A DNA stretch of 27,522 nucleotides from YA12-FULL-51-18 sp041665305 (lineage in GTDB: Bacteria; Elusimicrobiota; Elusimicrobia; Elusimicrobiales; UBA9959), in assembly GCA_041665305.1 (NCBI GenBank), contig JBAYJD010000041.1, forward strand, positions 1-27,522, in the 5' to 3' direction. The first letter of the stretch is position 1, and each line of letters opens with the position of its first letter. Under the pieces are notes generated by a model. It was not told where the DNA came from. It searched no databases and saw only the letters and a list, made by a program, of their open reading frames with translations. Made by a program: the position numbers and the translations under genes. Below are positions 8,408 through 14,217 of the stretch, in pieces.

Positions 8408-8714
8408 TTATTGACCTACGCATAAGTAATAGAATTTCTGGAGGCTTGGATTTGAGATGGATGCGAGGCGCGACGAACGAGCATACCGGCGGTCTGTGAG
8501 TTCGGAGCAACGAAGCAGCCGCTCAAAGGCAAGCCTCCCTTTCCCTTCGGGAAAGGGCAGGGCGCTTTTGGGCTGCAACCTGTTTTCTCTGAATTGTGCT
8601 TCGCACTGCGTCACAAATCGCTTACATAGCGCAGCTATGCCGCGCGATTTGTTCCTTGTTTCGCTCCAAAATCGGCCCGGCCAGAATTTCTATTATTTAC
8701 GCGTAGGTCAATAA
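8408..8714. mobile_element. MITE-like element with 34-bp terminal inverted repeats
   Basis: A 307-bp non-coding segment bounded by inverted repeats at 8408-8441 and 8681-8714. The repeats begin TTATTGACCTACGC and match at 31 of 34 positions by hand alignment. The outer ends are TA-rich, as expected for elements that duplicate TA at insertion, but the target duplication cannot be separated from the repeat itself. Inside are smaller hairpins, including CCCTTTCCC/GGGAAAGGG and a stem around an AAATCG...CGATTT pair. No credible ORF is present. It begins 2 bp after a stop codon and ends at the edge of a terminator. No transposase or second copy is in this window, so the mobilising family is unknown. 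Confidence 0.7.
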
Positions 8715-8715
8715 A

Positions 8716-8751
8716 ACACCGGCCCCCTGTTTCGGGGGGCCGGTGTTTTTT
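8716..8751. terminator. Bidirectional intrinsic terminator
   Basis: A strong hairpin, ACACCGGCCCCC (8716-8727) pairing with GGGGGCCGGTGT (8735-8746), is followed by a T-run on + and by TTTTATT when read on -. It sits between the convergent 7449-8405 and 8773-9258 genes. Confidence 0.9.
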
Positions 8752-8772
8752 GCGCGCCGCAGGCCATTCGCG

Positions 8773-9258
8773 TTATTCCACCCAATTTTCTAGCTCTTCA
8801 TCAGGCTTGTCCTTCGGCGCCTTTGTTTGTGATTGTTCCTCTATCTGCGCCTGGTTTTTCGGCGCGGGAGGCGGGGGGGGCGGGGCCAGCTTGGGCATCG
8901 CCAGCATTTCGGAAACGCATCTTTCGATATCGCGGGGGTTGCAGGGTTTCTTTAAAAATCGCACACGGGGGTTGTCCGTGATCATCCTTTGTATTATCCC
9001 CAGCAGCGTTGAAGAGAAAAAAATAACCGGGATACCGGCTGTTTCGGGGCGCCTGTGCAGTTCATCGTAAACCTCCACCCCGTTCATGCCAGGCATATTA
9101 AAGTCCAGGGTTATAACATCAGGGTTCAGTTTCATGGCTTTCTCAATGCCGGAGGCGCCGTCGAACGCCGTATAGATCGTTATCTCCCTGCTCTGAAAGA
9201 ACATTTTCAACAAAGATGAGATTTCCTCATTATCGTCGATTATCAGCAGCTTGGGCAT
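8773..9258 (-). CDS. Single-domain response regulator with Pro-rich tail
   Basis: A 161-residue receiver protein. Conserved residues are the acidic pair at 8-9, phospho-acceptor Asp52 (ITLDFNMPG), Ser82/83 and Lys104 (LKKPCNP). After residue 120 there is no output domain. Instead there is a run of six prolines (126-131) and a charged tail ending DEELENWVE. The tail may be a flexible interaction peptide, and the protein probably acts by protein-protein contact. The ATG has no Shine-Dalgarno sequence, and a TATTAT box lies 11 bases upstream of it, so the mRNA may have almost no leader. It is divergent from a second stand-alone receiver gene at 9339. No cognate kinase is adjacent. Confidence 0.85.
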   Translation of the reverse strand: MPKLLIIDDNEEISSLLKMFFQSREITIYTAFDGASGIEKAMKLNPDVITLDFNMPGMNGVEVYDELHRRPETAGIPVIFFSSTLLGIIQRMITDNPRVRFLKKPCNPRDIERCVSEMLAMPKLAPPPPPPAPKNQAQIEEQSQTKAPKDKPDEELENWVE

Positions 9259-9297
9259 AATGAAATTCTATAATATATGTCGATTCCAATGCCAAGG

Positions 9298-9306
9298 TGT
9301 TATAAT
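9298..9306 (+). promoter_or_regulatory. Extended -10 promoter for the receiver at 9339
   Basis: TGTTATAAT combines TGn with a perfect TATAAT box. The gene start lies 32 bp downstream with a gcggagga ribosome-binding site, giving a leader of about 25 bases. No convincing -35 is seen. Confidence 0.5.
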
Positions 9307-9338
9307 ATCAATACGGAGCGGCGTCGCGGAGGACCAAG

Positions 9339-9713
9339 ATGTCTAAAAACAGGAAGATGCTTATAATCGACGATATCAAAATGAATACGGAGCTGTTTGA
9401 AGCCGAGTTCGAGGATGAGTTCGAGATCAGCGTCGCCGGGAACGGCACGGAGGGTCTGACCGCAGCCTCGGCCGTGCGCCCGGATGTCATTCTGCTGGAC
9501 ATCAATATGCCCGACATGTCCGGGATCGAGGTAATGCGCAACCTTCAGGCCCGCCCCGAAACCTGCGCGATCCCGGTGGTGGTCGTGACGGCAAGCGAGT
9601 ATAACGCGGCCACCGAACAAAAATTACGGCCTTACGCCAATTTTAAAGGTTTTCTCAGTAAAATGGATTCGTCCGAGATCATCAAAAAAGCGGTTTATAA
9701 GGCCCTTAAATAA
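9339..9713 (+). CDS. Stand-alone receiver (CheY-like) protein
   Basis: A 124-residue protein that is only a receiver domain. It has the acidic pair Asp11-Asp12, phospho-acceptor Asp54 in ILLDINMPDMSG, Thr84 and the conserved Lys at about 108. The usual Lys-Pro is Lys-Met here. It has no DNA-binding or enzymatic output domain, so it must signal by contact with another protein. It carries a motif near residues 72-82 (RPETCAIPV) that resembles RRPETAGIPV in its divergent neighbour. The start has a good ribosome-binding site (ggagga). The TSCPD gene follows 26 bp later on the same strand and may be cotranscribed. Confidence 0.88.
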   Translation: MSKNRKMLIIDDIKMNTELFEAEFEDEFEISVAGNGTEGLTAASAVRPDVILLDINMPDMSGIEVMRNLQARPETCAIPVVVVTASEYNAATEQKLRPYANFKGFLSKMDSSEIIKKAVYKALK

Positions 9714-9739
9714 ACGGCCAGCGCGGCGGTAAATACGGC

Positions 9740-9973
9740 ATGAAATACAAACTGCACGGTGTTTGCGCTACGGAAGTGGCGTTTGAAGCGGTGGACGGAA
9801 AATTGAAAAGCGTCGTGTTTTCCAACGGCTGCGCGGGTAATTTGCGCGCGTTAGCCGTATTGCTTGAGGGGATGGATATAGCCGAGGCCGTTTCAAAACT
9901 CAAAGGTATTTCCTGCGGGGACAATCCGACTTCCTGTTCGGATCAGCTGGCCAGGATCCTGGAAAAGCTTTAA
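9740..9973 (+). CDS. Small TSCPD-domain protein (TIGR03905-like)
   Basis: A 77-residue protein with the features of the TIGR03905 TSCPD family: NGCAGNLRALAVLLEGM in the middle, and KGISCGDNPTSCSDQLARIL at the C-terminus, where the signature reads TSCSD instead of TSCPD. Several Cys residues (in CATE, NGCAG, ISCGD and TSCSD) could bind metal. A related domain is found at the end of some ribonucleotide reductases (NrdJ), but the role of the free-standing form is unknown to me. There is no good Shine-Dalgarno sequence; the gene may depend on readthrough from the receiver gene 26 bp upstream. Confidence 0.75.
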   Translation: MKYKLHGVCATEVAFEAVDGKLKSVVFSNGCAGNLRALAVLLEGMDIAEAVSKLKGISCGDNPTSCSDQLARILEKL

Positions 9974-10000
9974 TAAAACGTCGTAAGACGACATTTTATT
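9972..10000. repeat. ACGTCGT/ACGACAT palindrome between convergent genes
   Basis: A hairpin with 13-base arms (AATAAAACGTCGT, loop aag, ACGACATTTTATT) and one non-Watson-Crick position. It overlaps the stop codons of both convergent genes and could act as a weak bidirectional terminator. The same palindrome forms the last hairpin of the larger repeat at 11756-11865 and 23181-23291. Confidence 0.65.
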
Positions 10001-10601
10001 TGCCGATGTTCTCCACAAGGTCTTTGGCCAACTCGTCGGTCAGGTCCATGATCGCTTTCTGTATTATCGCCTCGGCCGGGGCCAGTTTGCCTATCTTGCC
10101 GCCGAAGGCGTGCTTTTCGGAGCTTTTGGCCTTCCCTACCGCCCTGCCGGCGCCGAGTAATTCGCCTGTTTCAAGGTTCACCAGCCTGGCTTCCACCGAG
10201 ACTTCCACTTTGCGGTCCGTTTTTTCGGCTATCTTGACGCTGCGCCATTCATCGTTCACGGAGAGCGCCGTTACGGAGCCCAGGACCGCGAAGCGCGCGC
10301 CCAGCTGTTTGCCCACCTTCGCGGCCGTGGCCGAATCCACCGCCCCGGAGGCTGCCAGCTGCAGTTCCTTCATGGCGGCCTCCACGCGGGCCCGTTCCAC
10401 CAGCCGTATCCTGGCCGTTTTCATAAGCGAGGCCGTCAGGGAGTCCTGCAGGCCGGCGACGCTGGAAGCATATTGCGGGTCGGAGGCCGAGTAGGTGAAC
10501 GGCATCACGCAAGCCAGCGGACGCTGCTCAAAAGGTATGCCGGCGCTGGCGCAGGCGCCGGCCAGCAGCAGGGCCGGTATCAAAAGTTTTATTTTTTTCA
10601 T
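9996..10601 (-). CDS. CsgG/FlgO-like lipoprotein
   Basis: A 201-residue protein with a lipoprotein signal peptide; LLLAGAC places the lipidated Cys at residue 17, although Ala-Gly-Ala before Cys is a loose lipobox. The mature part resembles the CsgG/HfaB/FlgO fold. It starts with RPLACVMPF, has a segment LQDSLTASLMKTARIRLVERARVEAAMKEL in which a helix precedes the typical LVER motif, and then GKQLGARFAVLGSVTAL, and VSVEARLVNLETGELLGAGRAVG. Such proteins sit at the outer membrane periplasmic face. Some form secretion pores and others are accessory lipoproteins. The short length argues against a full CsgG pore. The start has aagggga 12 bases upstream. The specific role is unknown. Confidence 0.7.
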   Translation of the reverse strand: MKKIKLLIPALLLAGACASAGIPFEQRPLACVMPFTYSASDPQYASSVAGLQDSLTASLMKTARIRLVERARVEAAMKELQLAASGAVDSATAAKVGKQLGARFAVLGSVTALSVNDEWRSVKIAEKTDRKVEVSVEARLVNLETGELLGAGRAVGKAKSSEKHAFGGKIGKLAPAEAIIQKAIMDLTDELAKDLVENIGK

Positions 10602-10635
10602 AGTCGTGCAAGTCCCCTTGTCGGATTTTAGCTAT

Positions 10636-10732
10636 CGAGCCTCACATGAACTATGCGAGGCTCGACAGGACTTATTCTATCAAAAAGGTCTATCCGTGGA
10701 ACAGGCCGTCAAAAGAAGCCCGGCTTCTTTTG
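10636..10732. repeat. Two hairpins in the lipoprotein-mltB intergenic region
   Basis: The 222-bp gap 10602-10823 has no gene. It holds a hairpin CGAGCCTC/GAGGCTCG (10636-10664) and an almost perfect palindrome CAAAAGAAGCC-C-GGCTTCTTTTG (10710-10732). The second closely resembles hairpins at 14048-14070 and 14094-14116. Neither is placed as an obvious terminator, because the neighbouring genes diverge here. Confidence 0.6.
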
Positions 10733-10823
10733 AGCGGACCGGCATTCTGTATGGGCCTTTTTCCCGCTCCCGCATGGGCACAAAGACCCTTAGTTTTCAT
10801 AAGCGCGCGTGGTAAACTCTACT

Positions 10824-11651
10824 ATGAGACTAATAGCCGCGCTGCCGATCATCCTTTTGTACGGCAGCCTTTCTTTTTGCGGAGCGGAAGCCGCTGATCC
10901 GGTCCCGGCGCAGGCGAATGTTTTCAAGGCCGTTATTAAGTCGCTTCAAGGTTCCGGCGTGCCGGAAAGTTATGTCAAGTCGGTTTTCGACGATCCAAGA
11001 GTTACGATTCATGAAGATATAATCGCGCTGATACATAAACCGGCGGAGAAATTCACATATGAGGAGTACCGCAAGCTGCTTATAACGGAGGAGAGAATAG
11101 CCGGGGGCGCGCAATTTTATGCCGACAATAAAAGTCTGCTGGCCGGCGTTTCCCAAACATATGGCGTGGACCCGTTCGTTCTCGTCGCCCTCGTGGGAAT
11201 AGAAAGCAAGTTCGGAGAAAAAAAAGGCAAGTATCCGGTTTTTAACGCTCTATACACCCAGGCCGAACTCCTCCCCAGGCGTTCGGCCTGGGCGGTGAAG
11301 GAATTGGCGCAATTCCTGAAGCTTTGTTATTTCAGGCGCCGGGAACCGTTCGCGATATATGGCTCTTACGCCGGAGCGTTCGGTTTCGGGCAGTTCATGC
11401 CTTCGTCGTATAACGCGTATGCGGTGGATTTCGACGGCGATGCGTATCCCGATCATTTTGCCTGGCCCGACACCTTGGCCAGCATAGCCAACTATTTCGT
11501 CAAGAACGGTTATCACTCCAGGGGCCAGGGTTTTTCAGAAGGCTCGGGCGTGTGGAAGGCCCTGCGCGCCTATAACCATTCGGACAATTATGTGCGTGTA
11601 ATCCTTGACCTCCGTCTGGAAATACAGAAAAAGTTGGGGCAGGCCGGCTGA
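10824..11651 (+). CDS. MltB-type lytic murein transglycosylase
   Basis: Cleaves the beta-1,4 bond between MurNAc and GlcNAc in peptidoglycan, in the periplasm. From ATG 10824 the protein has 275 residues with a signal peptide (MRLIAALPIILLYGSLSFCGAEA). The SLT_2/MltB domain shows the catalytic Glu127 in ALVGIESKFG, then NALYTQAELLPRR, YGSYAGAFGFGQFMPSSY and the DFDGDAYPDHFAWPDTLASIANY region. There is no C-terminal peptidoglycan-binding domain, so it is a core-only member. A GTG at 10809 is in frame, but no Shine-Dalgarno sequence precedes either start. A TGGTAAACT box (10810-10818) would place transcription start at about the ATG, suggesting a leaderless mRNA. The Cys in SFCGA could indicate lipidation but the lipobox is poor. 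Confidence 0.85.
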   Translation: MRLIAALPIILLYGSLSFCGAEAADPVPAQANVFKAVIKSLQGSGVPESYVKSVFDDPRVTIHEDIIALIHKPAEKFTYEEYRKLLITEERIAGGAQFYADNKSLLAGVSQTYGVDPFVLVALVGIESKFGEKKGKYPVFNALYTQAELLPRRSAWAVKELAQFLKLCYFRRREPFAIYGSYAGAFGFGQFMPSSYNAYAVDFDGDAYPDHFAWPDTLASIANYFVKNGYHSRGQGFSEGSGVWKALRAYNHSDNYVRVILDLRLEIQKKLGQAG

Positions 11652-11700
11652 GCCGTTCCCGTGCCGGGGACAGACATGAAAACTTGTTGAAGCGCTCCAT

Positions 11701-11757
11701 TAAAAATTTTTGCAGCAAAAATTTTTACCGTACCCCGCCCTTTAGGGCGGAGGTACC
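11701..11757. repeat. 27-bp palindrome and adjoining GC hairpin
   Basis: 11701-11727 is a perfect palindrome: TAAAAATTTTTGC, centre A, GCAAAAATTTTTA. Directly after it, GTACC-CCGCCC-ttta-GGGCGG-a-GGTAC (11730-11756) forms a second hairpin. They follow mltB by 50 bp and precede the structured repeat. The first could act as a terminator of weak stem, but its role is not evident. Confidence 0.7.
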
Positions 11758-11865
11758 TTGTGGGAAGAGGGAGTTTGAGGGAGAAATTTATTTTCCCCTC
11801 AACTCCGACACGGGGATGTATAAAACCCCGTGTCGGGTGTGATAAAATGTCGTTTTACGGCATTT
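11756..11865 (+). repeat. Three-hairpin dispersed repeat, copy 1
   Basis: This ~110-bp sequence recurs in inverted orientation at 23181-23291, mostly identical. It has three stems: GGAGTTtGAGG with CCTCAACTCC; CCGACACGGGG with CCCCGTGTCGG (11805-11836, perfect, 10-base loop); and ATGTCGT with ACGGCAT (11847-11863, one G-U). Both copies lie between two genes in the same relative orientation to them. It contains a TGATAAAAT box (11840-11848) resembling an extended -10. It may be a palindromic mobile repeat or a structured RNA element. Confidence 0.8.
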
Positions 11866-11897
11866 GATTTGCGCGATATCGGTTATAAGCATCCCGT

Positions 11898-12782
11898 ATG
11901 CCGTCTACAAAACCCGCAATTCCGTCATTGTCCGTCCCCTTCCCGCCGGAGAAAGGTTCCGCCGTCGGCGAGTCCGTCCGTTCAGATCCGGATCCGCGGC
12001 TGGCGTGCGCCTGGCCGCGCCGGTCTAAGCCCGCGCATTCGCGCAGGATCTCGCCCGGCGAACTTAAAAGCCGGATACTCTACGAAGATGAACGGGTTCT
12101 TGTAGTCGACAAACCCGGGGATGTAGTCTGCCATCCGTCCAAGGCCGGTCCTTGGTCCAGTCTTGCGGGAGCCGTGCGCGAACATACAGGCCTTGCCGCG
12201 GCGCACCTGGTTTTCCGCCTGGACCGCGAGACGAGCGGCGTGGTGGTATTCGCGAAAACTTCCGAGATTGCCGGCCGCCTGCAGGCCGCGATGCGGCTCC
12301 GCCTGGCGGGCAAGGTTTACCTTGCCGTCATGACCGGAGAGTTTTCGGAACCGGTGACGGTCGACCAGCCTCTCGGCGACGATGAGAACAGTCCGGTCTT
12401 CGCTAAATCAGCCGTACGGCCCGGCGGCCGGCCCGCCGTCACGCATTTTACCCCGCTTTCCCATGGCGGCGGCTTTTCTTTGGTCCGCGTAGTCACCGGG
12501 ACCGGCCGCAAACATCAGATCCGCGCCCACGCGCAATGGCTTGGTAAATGCCTGCTAGGCGACAAGATCTACGGGCCTGACGCCGGCTGTTTTCTGGATT
12601 TTATCGACCACGGCTGGACTCCCGCTCTGGAAGAGAAACTGCTTCTGCCCCGGCAGGCCCTGCATTGTTCCGAGATAGATCTGCGAAAGGCGGGGCTGGA
12701 GCGCGTCTTCTTTGCTCCGATGGCGGACGACATGCGCGCTTTTTGTTCGGGCCGCGGGCTCGCCGTGCCGGAAGGCATGTAG
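11898..12782 (+). CDS. RluA-family pseudouridine synthase
   Basis: Converts uridine to pseudouridine in rRNA or tRNA. The catalytic domain begins at about residue 57 (RILYEDERVLVVDKPGDVVCHP). The catalytic Asp109 is in FRLDRETSGVVVF, where the usual HRLD His is Phe. The C-terminal ligand-binding part (VVTGTGRKHQIRAHAQWLGKCLLGDKIYG) is typical. The length is 294 residues. No S4 domain is visible; residues 1-56 are Pro/Arg-rich and match nothing I know, so the true start could be downstream at a non-ATG codon. There is no Shine-Dalgarno sequence, and TATAAG lies 8 bases before the ATG, so a near-leaderless transcript is possible. The target site cannot be assigned (RluA, RluC, RluD and TruC are all related). 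Confidence 0.85.
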   Translation: MPSTKPAIPSLSVPFPPEKGSAVGESVRSDPDPRLACAWPRRSKPAHSRRISPGELKSRILYEDERVLVVDKPGDVVCHPSKAGPWSSLAGAVREHTGLAAAHLVFRLDRETSGVVVFAKTSEIAGRLQAAMRLRLAGKVYLAVMTGEFSEPVTVDQPLGDDENSPVFAKSAVRPGGRPAVTHFTPLSHGGGFSLVRVVTGTGRKHQIRAHAQWLGKCLLGDKIYGPDAGCFLDFIDHGWTPALEEKLLLPRQALHCSEIDLRKAGLERVFFAPMADDMRAFCSGRGLAVPEGM

Positions 12783-12816
12783 CCGCCAGCGGCGAAGAAG
12801 AAACGGATGCGATTTT

Positions 12817-14049
12817 ATGAAAAAACATATTCTGCTTATCGAGAGTACCAATATCGGGGCGCATTATAGCGCACAGGCCGTTACTGAAATGGGCTATGAC
12901 CCGGTTTTTTTGTGCGACCTGAGCCATTATCACGGCGACACGCTGGACCAGATCCGGCGCCACCGGCACTTTGATGTCTACACGGGGGATGTCGCGAAAC
13001 TGGAGGTTTTTATCAGGACGAACGGGCTTGCGGATGACCTGGCCGGCGTCGCCTCTTTTCAGGACGAAAGGCTTGCGGCGGCGGCGGAGCTGGCTCTTCG
13101 TTTAGGGGTTCCGGGTCTAGACAGAAATGTTTCCAGACTTAAGGATAAAGGCTTTTCTTTCAAGCTTGTTCCAGAGTATGTTCCGATAACTATCGGTTTC
13201 AGGGCCGGGCAGACCCCGCAGGATGAGATCCTGGACCTTCTGGGTATCTTCAAAACCCTTGTCGCGAAGCCCGCTTTGGGCGCCGGCGGCGCCGGCGTGC
13301 TGCGGCTGGATACCCCTGAAGATGTGGCTCTTCTCCCGGCTCATATAGCCGGTTACAAACTGCCGAAGGAACTGGATTCGGGCCGCTGGATCGTGCAGGC
13401 CTTTGCCACGGGACCTTTGTTCAGCCTGGAAGGTTATGTCATAGACGGCCGTATCAATTATCTTGGTTTTACCGGGCGCAAGAAGGTAGGCATGACCGAA
13501 ACGGGCGCCAGGTTTCCCATAGACCCGGACCTGGATCCGTCGGTGCGCAAGAACGCCAAAAGGGCCGTCGGTATCCTGGTCGAACGCTCAGGATTTAGGA
13601 ACGGATATTTCCATGTTGAGTTTATCGAATGCGAAGACAGCTGCCACATGATAGATCCCAATGTCGGGCGGCCGGGCGGGGGGCCGGTGGCCGAACTTCT
13701 GGCGCTTTCCTATAATGTGCCGCCTTCCGTAATATATAAGCACGCGCTGCAGGTCGGGCTGTTCCATTCCGATACCGGCAACCCCTACGGCGATCTTTCG
13801 CGCAGAAGGGAGGCCGAGGCCATACTTTACGGCCTGAAAAGCGGGGGCACGATCAGGAATGTTATCCTGCCGGAGCCTGGCGCCTGCCTGCACACCCGCA
13901 TCCTTGGGAACGGGGCTAAGGCAAGCCCGGTCGGACAGGACGACTGGTCCTGGGTGGGGATACTGTCCGGAATTTCCGGCCAGGCGGAAAGCGCCGCCGG
14001 TCGTATCCGGATCTTGACCGACGAAGGTGATTTCGGCGCATGTTTTTAA
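12817..14049 (+). CDS. ATP-grasp domain protein (carboxylate-amine ligase type)
   Basis: A 410-residue cytoplasmic protein with an ATP-grasp fold. It starts with a Rossmann-like pre-ATP-grasp part (MKKHILLIESTNIG...), then the glycine-rich loop VAKPALGAGGAGV (149-161), SLEGYVIDG with Glu205, and the metal-binding end HVEFIECEDSCHMIDPNVGRPGGG (266-289), containing Glu268, Asp280 and Asn282. ATP-grasp ligases join a carboxylate to an amine or similar nucleophile through an acyl-phosphate; the substrates here are unknown. It could make a dipeptide, a modified amino acid or a cofactor. I chose ATG 12817 because the preceding 35 codons overlap the RluA gene in another frame and look non-coding. 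Upstream Shine-Dalgarno is weak. A terminator hairpin begins within its stop codon. Confidence 0.8.
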   Translation: MKKHILLIESTNIGAHYSAQAVTEMGYDPVFLCDLSHYHGDTLDQIRRHRHFDVYTGDVAKLEVFIRTNGLADDLAGVASFQDERLAAAAELALRLGVPGLDRNVSRLKDKGFSFKLVPEYVPITIGFRAGQTPQDEILDLLGIFKTLVAKPALGAGGAGVLRLDTPEDVALLPAHIAGYKLPKELDSGRWIVQAFATGPLFSLEGYVIDGRINYLGFTGRKKVGMTETGARFPIDPDLDPSVRKNAKRAVGILVERSGFRNGYFHVEFIECEDSCHMIDPNVGRPGGGPVAELLALSYNVPPSVIYKHALQVGLFHSDTGNPYGDLSRRREAEAILYGLKSGGTIRNVILPEPGACLHTRILGNGAKASPVGQDDWSWVGILSGISGQAESAAGRIRILTDEGDFGACF

Positions 14050-14070
14050 AAAGGAGCCAGGCTCCTTTTT
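14048..14070 (+). terminator. Terminator after the ATP-grasp gene
   Basis: AAAAAGGAGCC-a-GGCTCCTTTTT forms an 11-bp perfect stem with a terminal T-run, overlapping the TAA stop codon. Confidence 0.8.
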
Positions 14071-14078
14071 GATGTTTT

Positions 14079-14135
14079 GGGGCTATAACCCCTCAAAAGG
14101 AGGCTGGCTCCTTTTGAAGAGGCTCCTTTTTTGGG
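14079..14135. repeat. Cluster of GGCTCCTTTT repeats and hairpins
   Basis: Right after the terminator there is a GGGG-ctataa-CCCC hairpin (14079-14092). Next is CAAAAGGAG/CTCCTTTTG (14094-14116), a near copy of the terminator stem, and then a further half copy, GGCTCCTTTTTT, near 14121-14132. This looks like duplication of the terminator hairpin. A similar palindrome is at 10710-10732. Confidence 0.6.
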
Positions 14136-14163
14136 GGGAGATAAGTATATTGTCGCCAAATTC

Positions 14164-14196
14164 AAACGGGCGAAGCTGGTTAGGCTTCGCCCGTTT
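14164..14196. terminator. Bidirectional terminator between ATP-grasp gene and gdhA
   Basis: AAACGGGCGAAGC (14164-14176) pairs perfectly with GCTTCGCCCGTTT (14184-14196) around a 7-base loop. A-runs and T-runs flank both sides, fitting termination on both strands between convergent genes; it lies 21 bp beyond the gdhA stop. Confidence 0.88.
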
Positions 14197-14217
14197 TGAT
14201 CGGACCGCTGCCGCTTT

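Noticed and set aside
8457..8714. Short ORFs inside the MITE-like element
   Set aside because: They run through the inverted repeats and hairpins and resemble nothing; the element looks non-coding.
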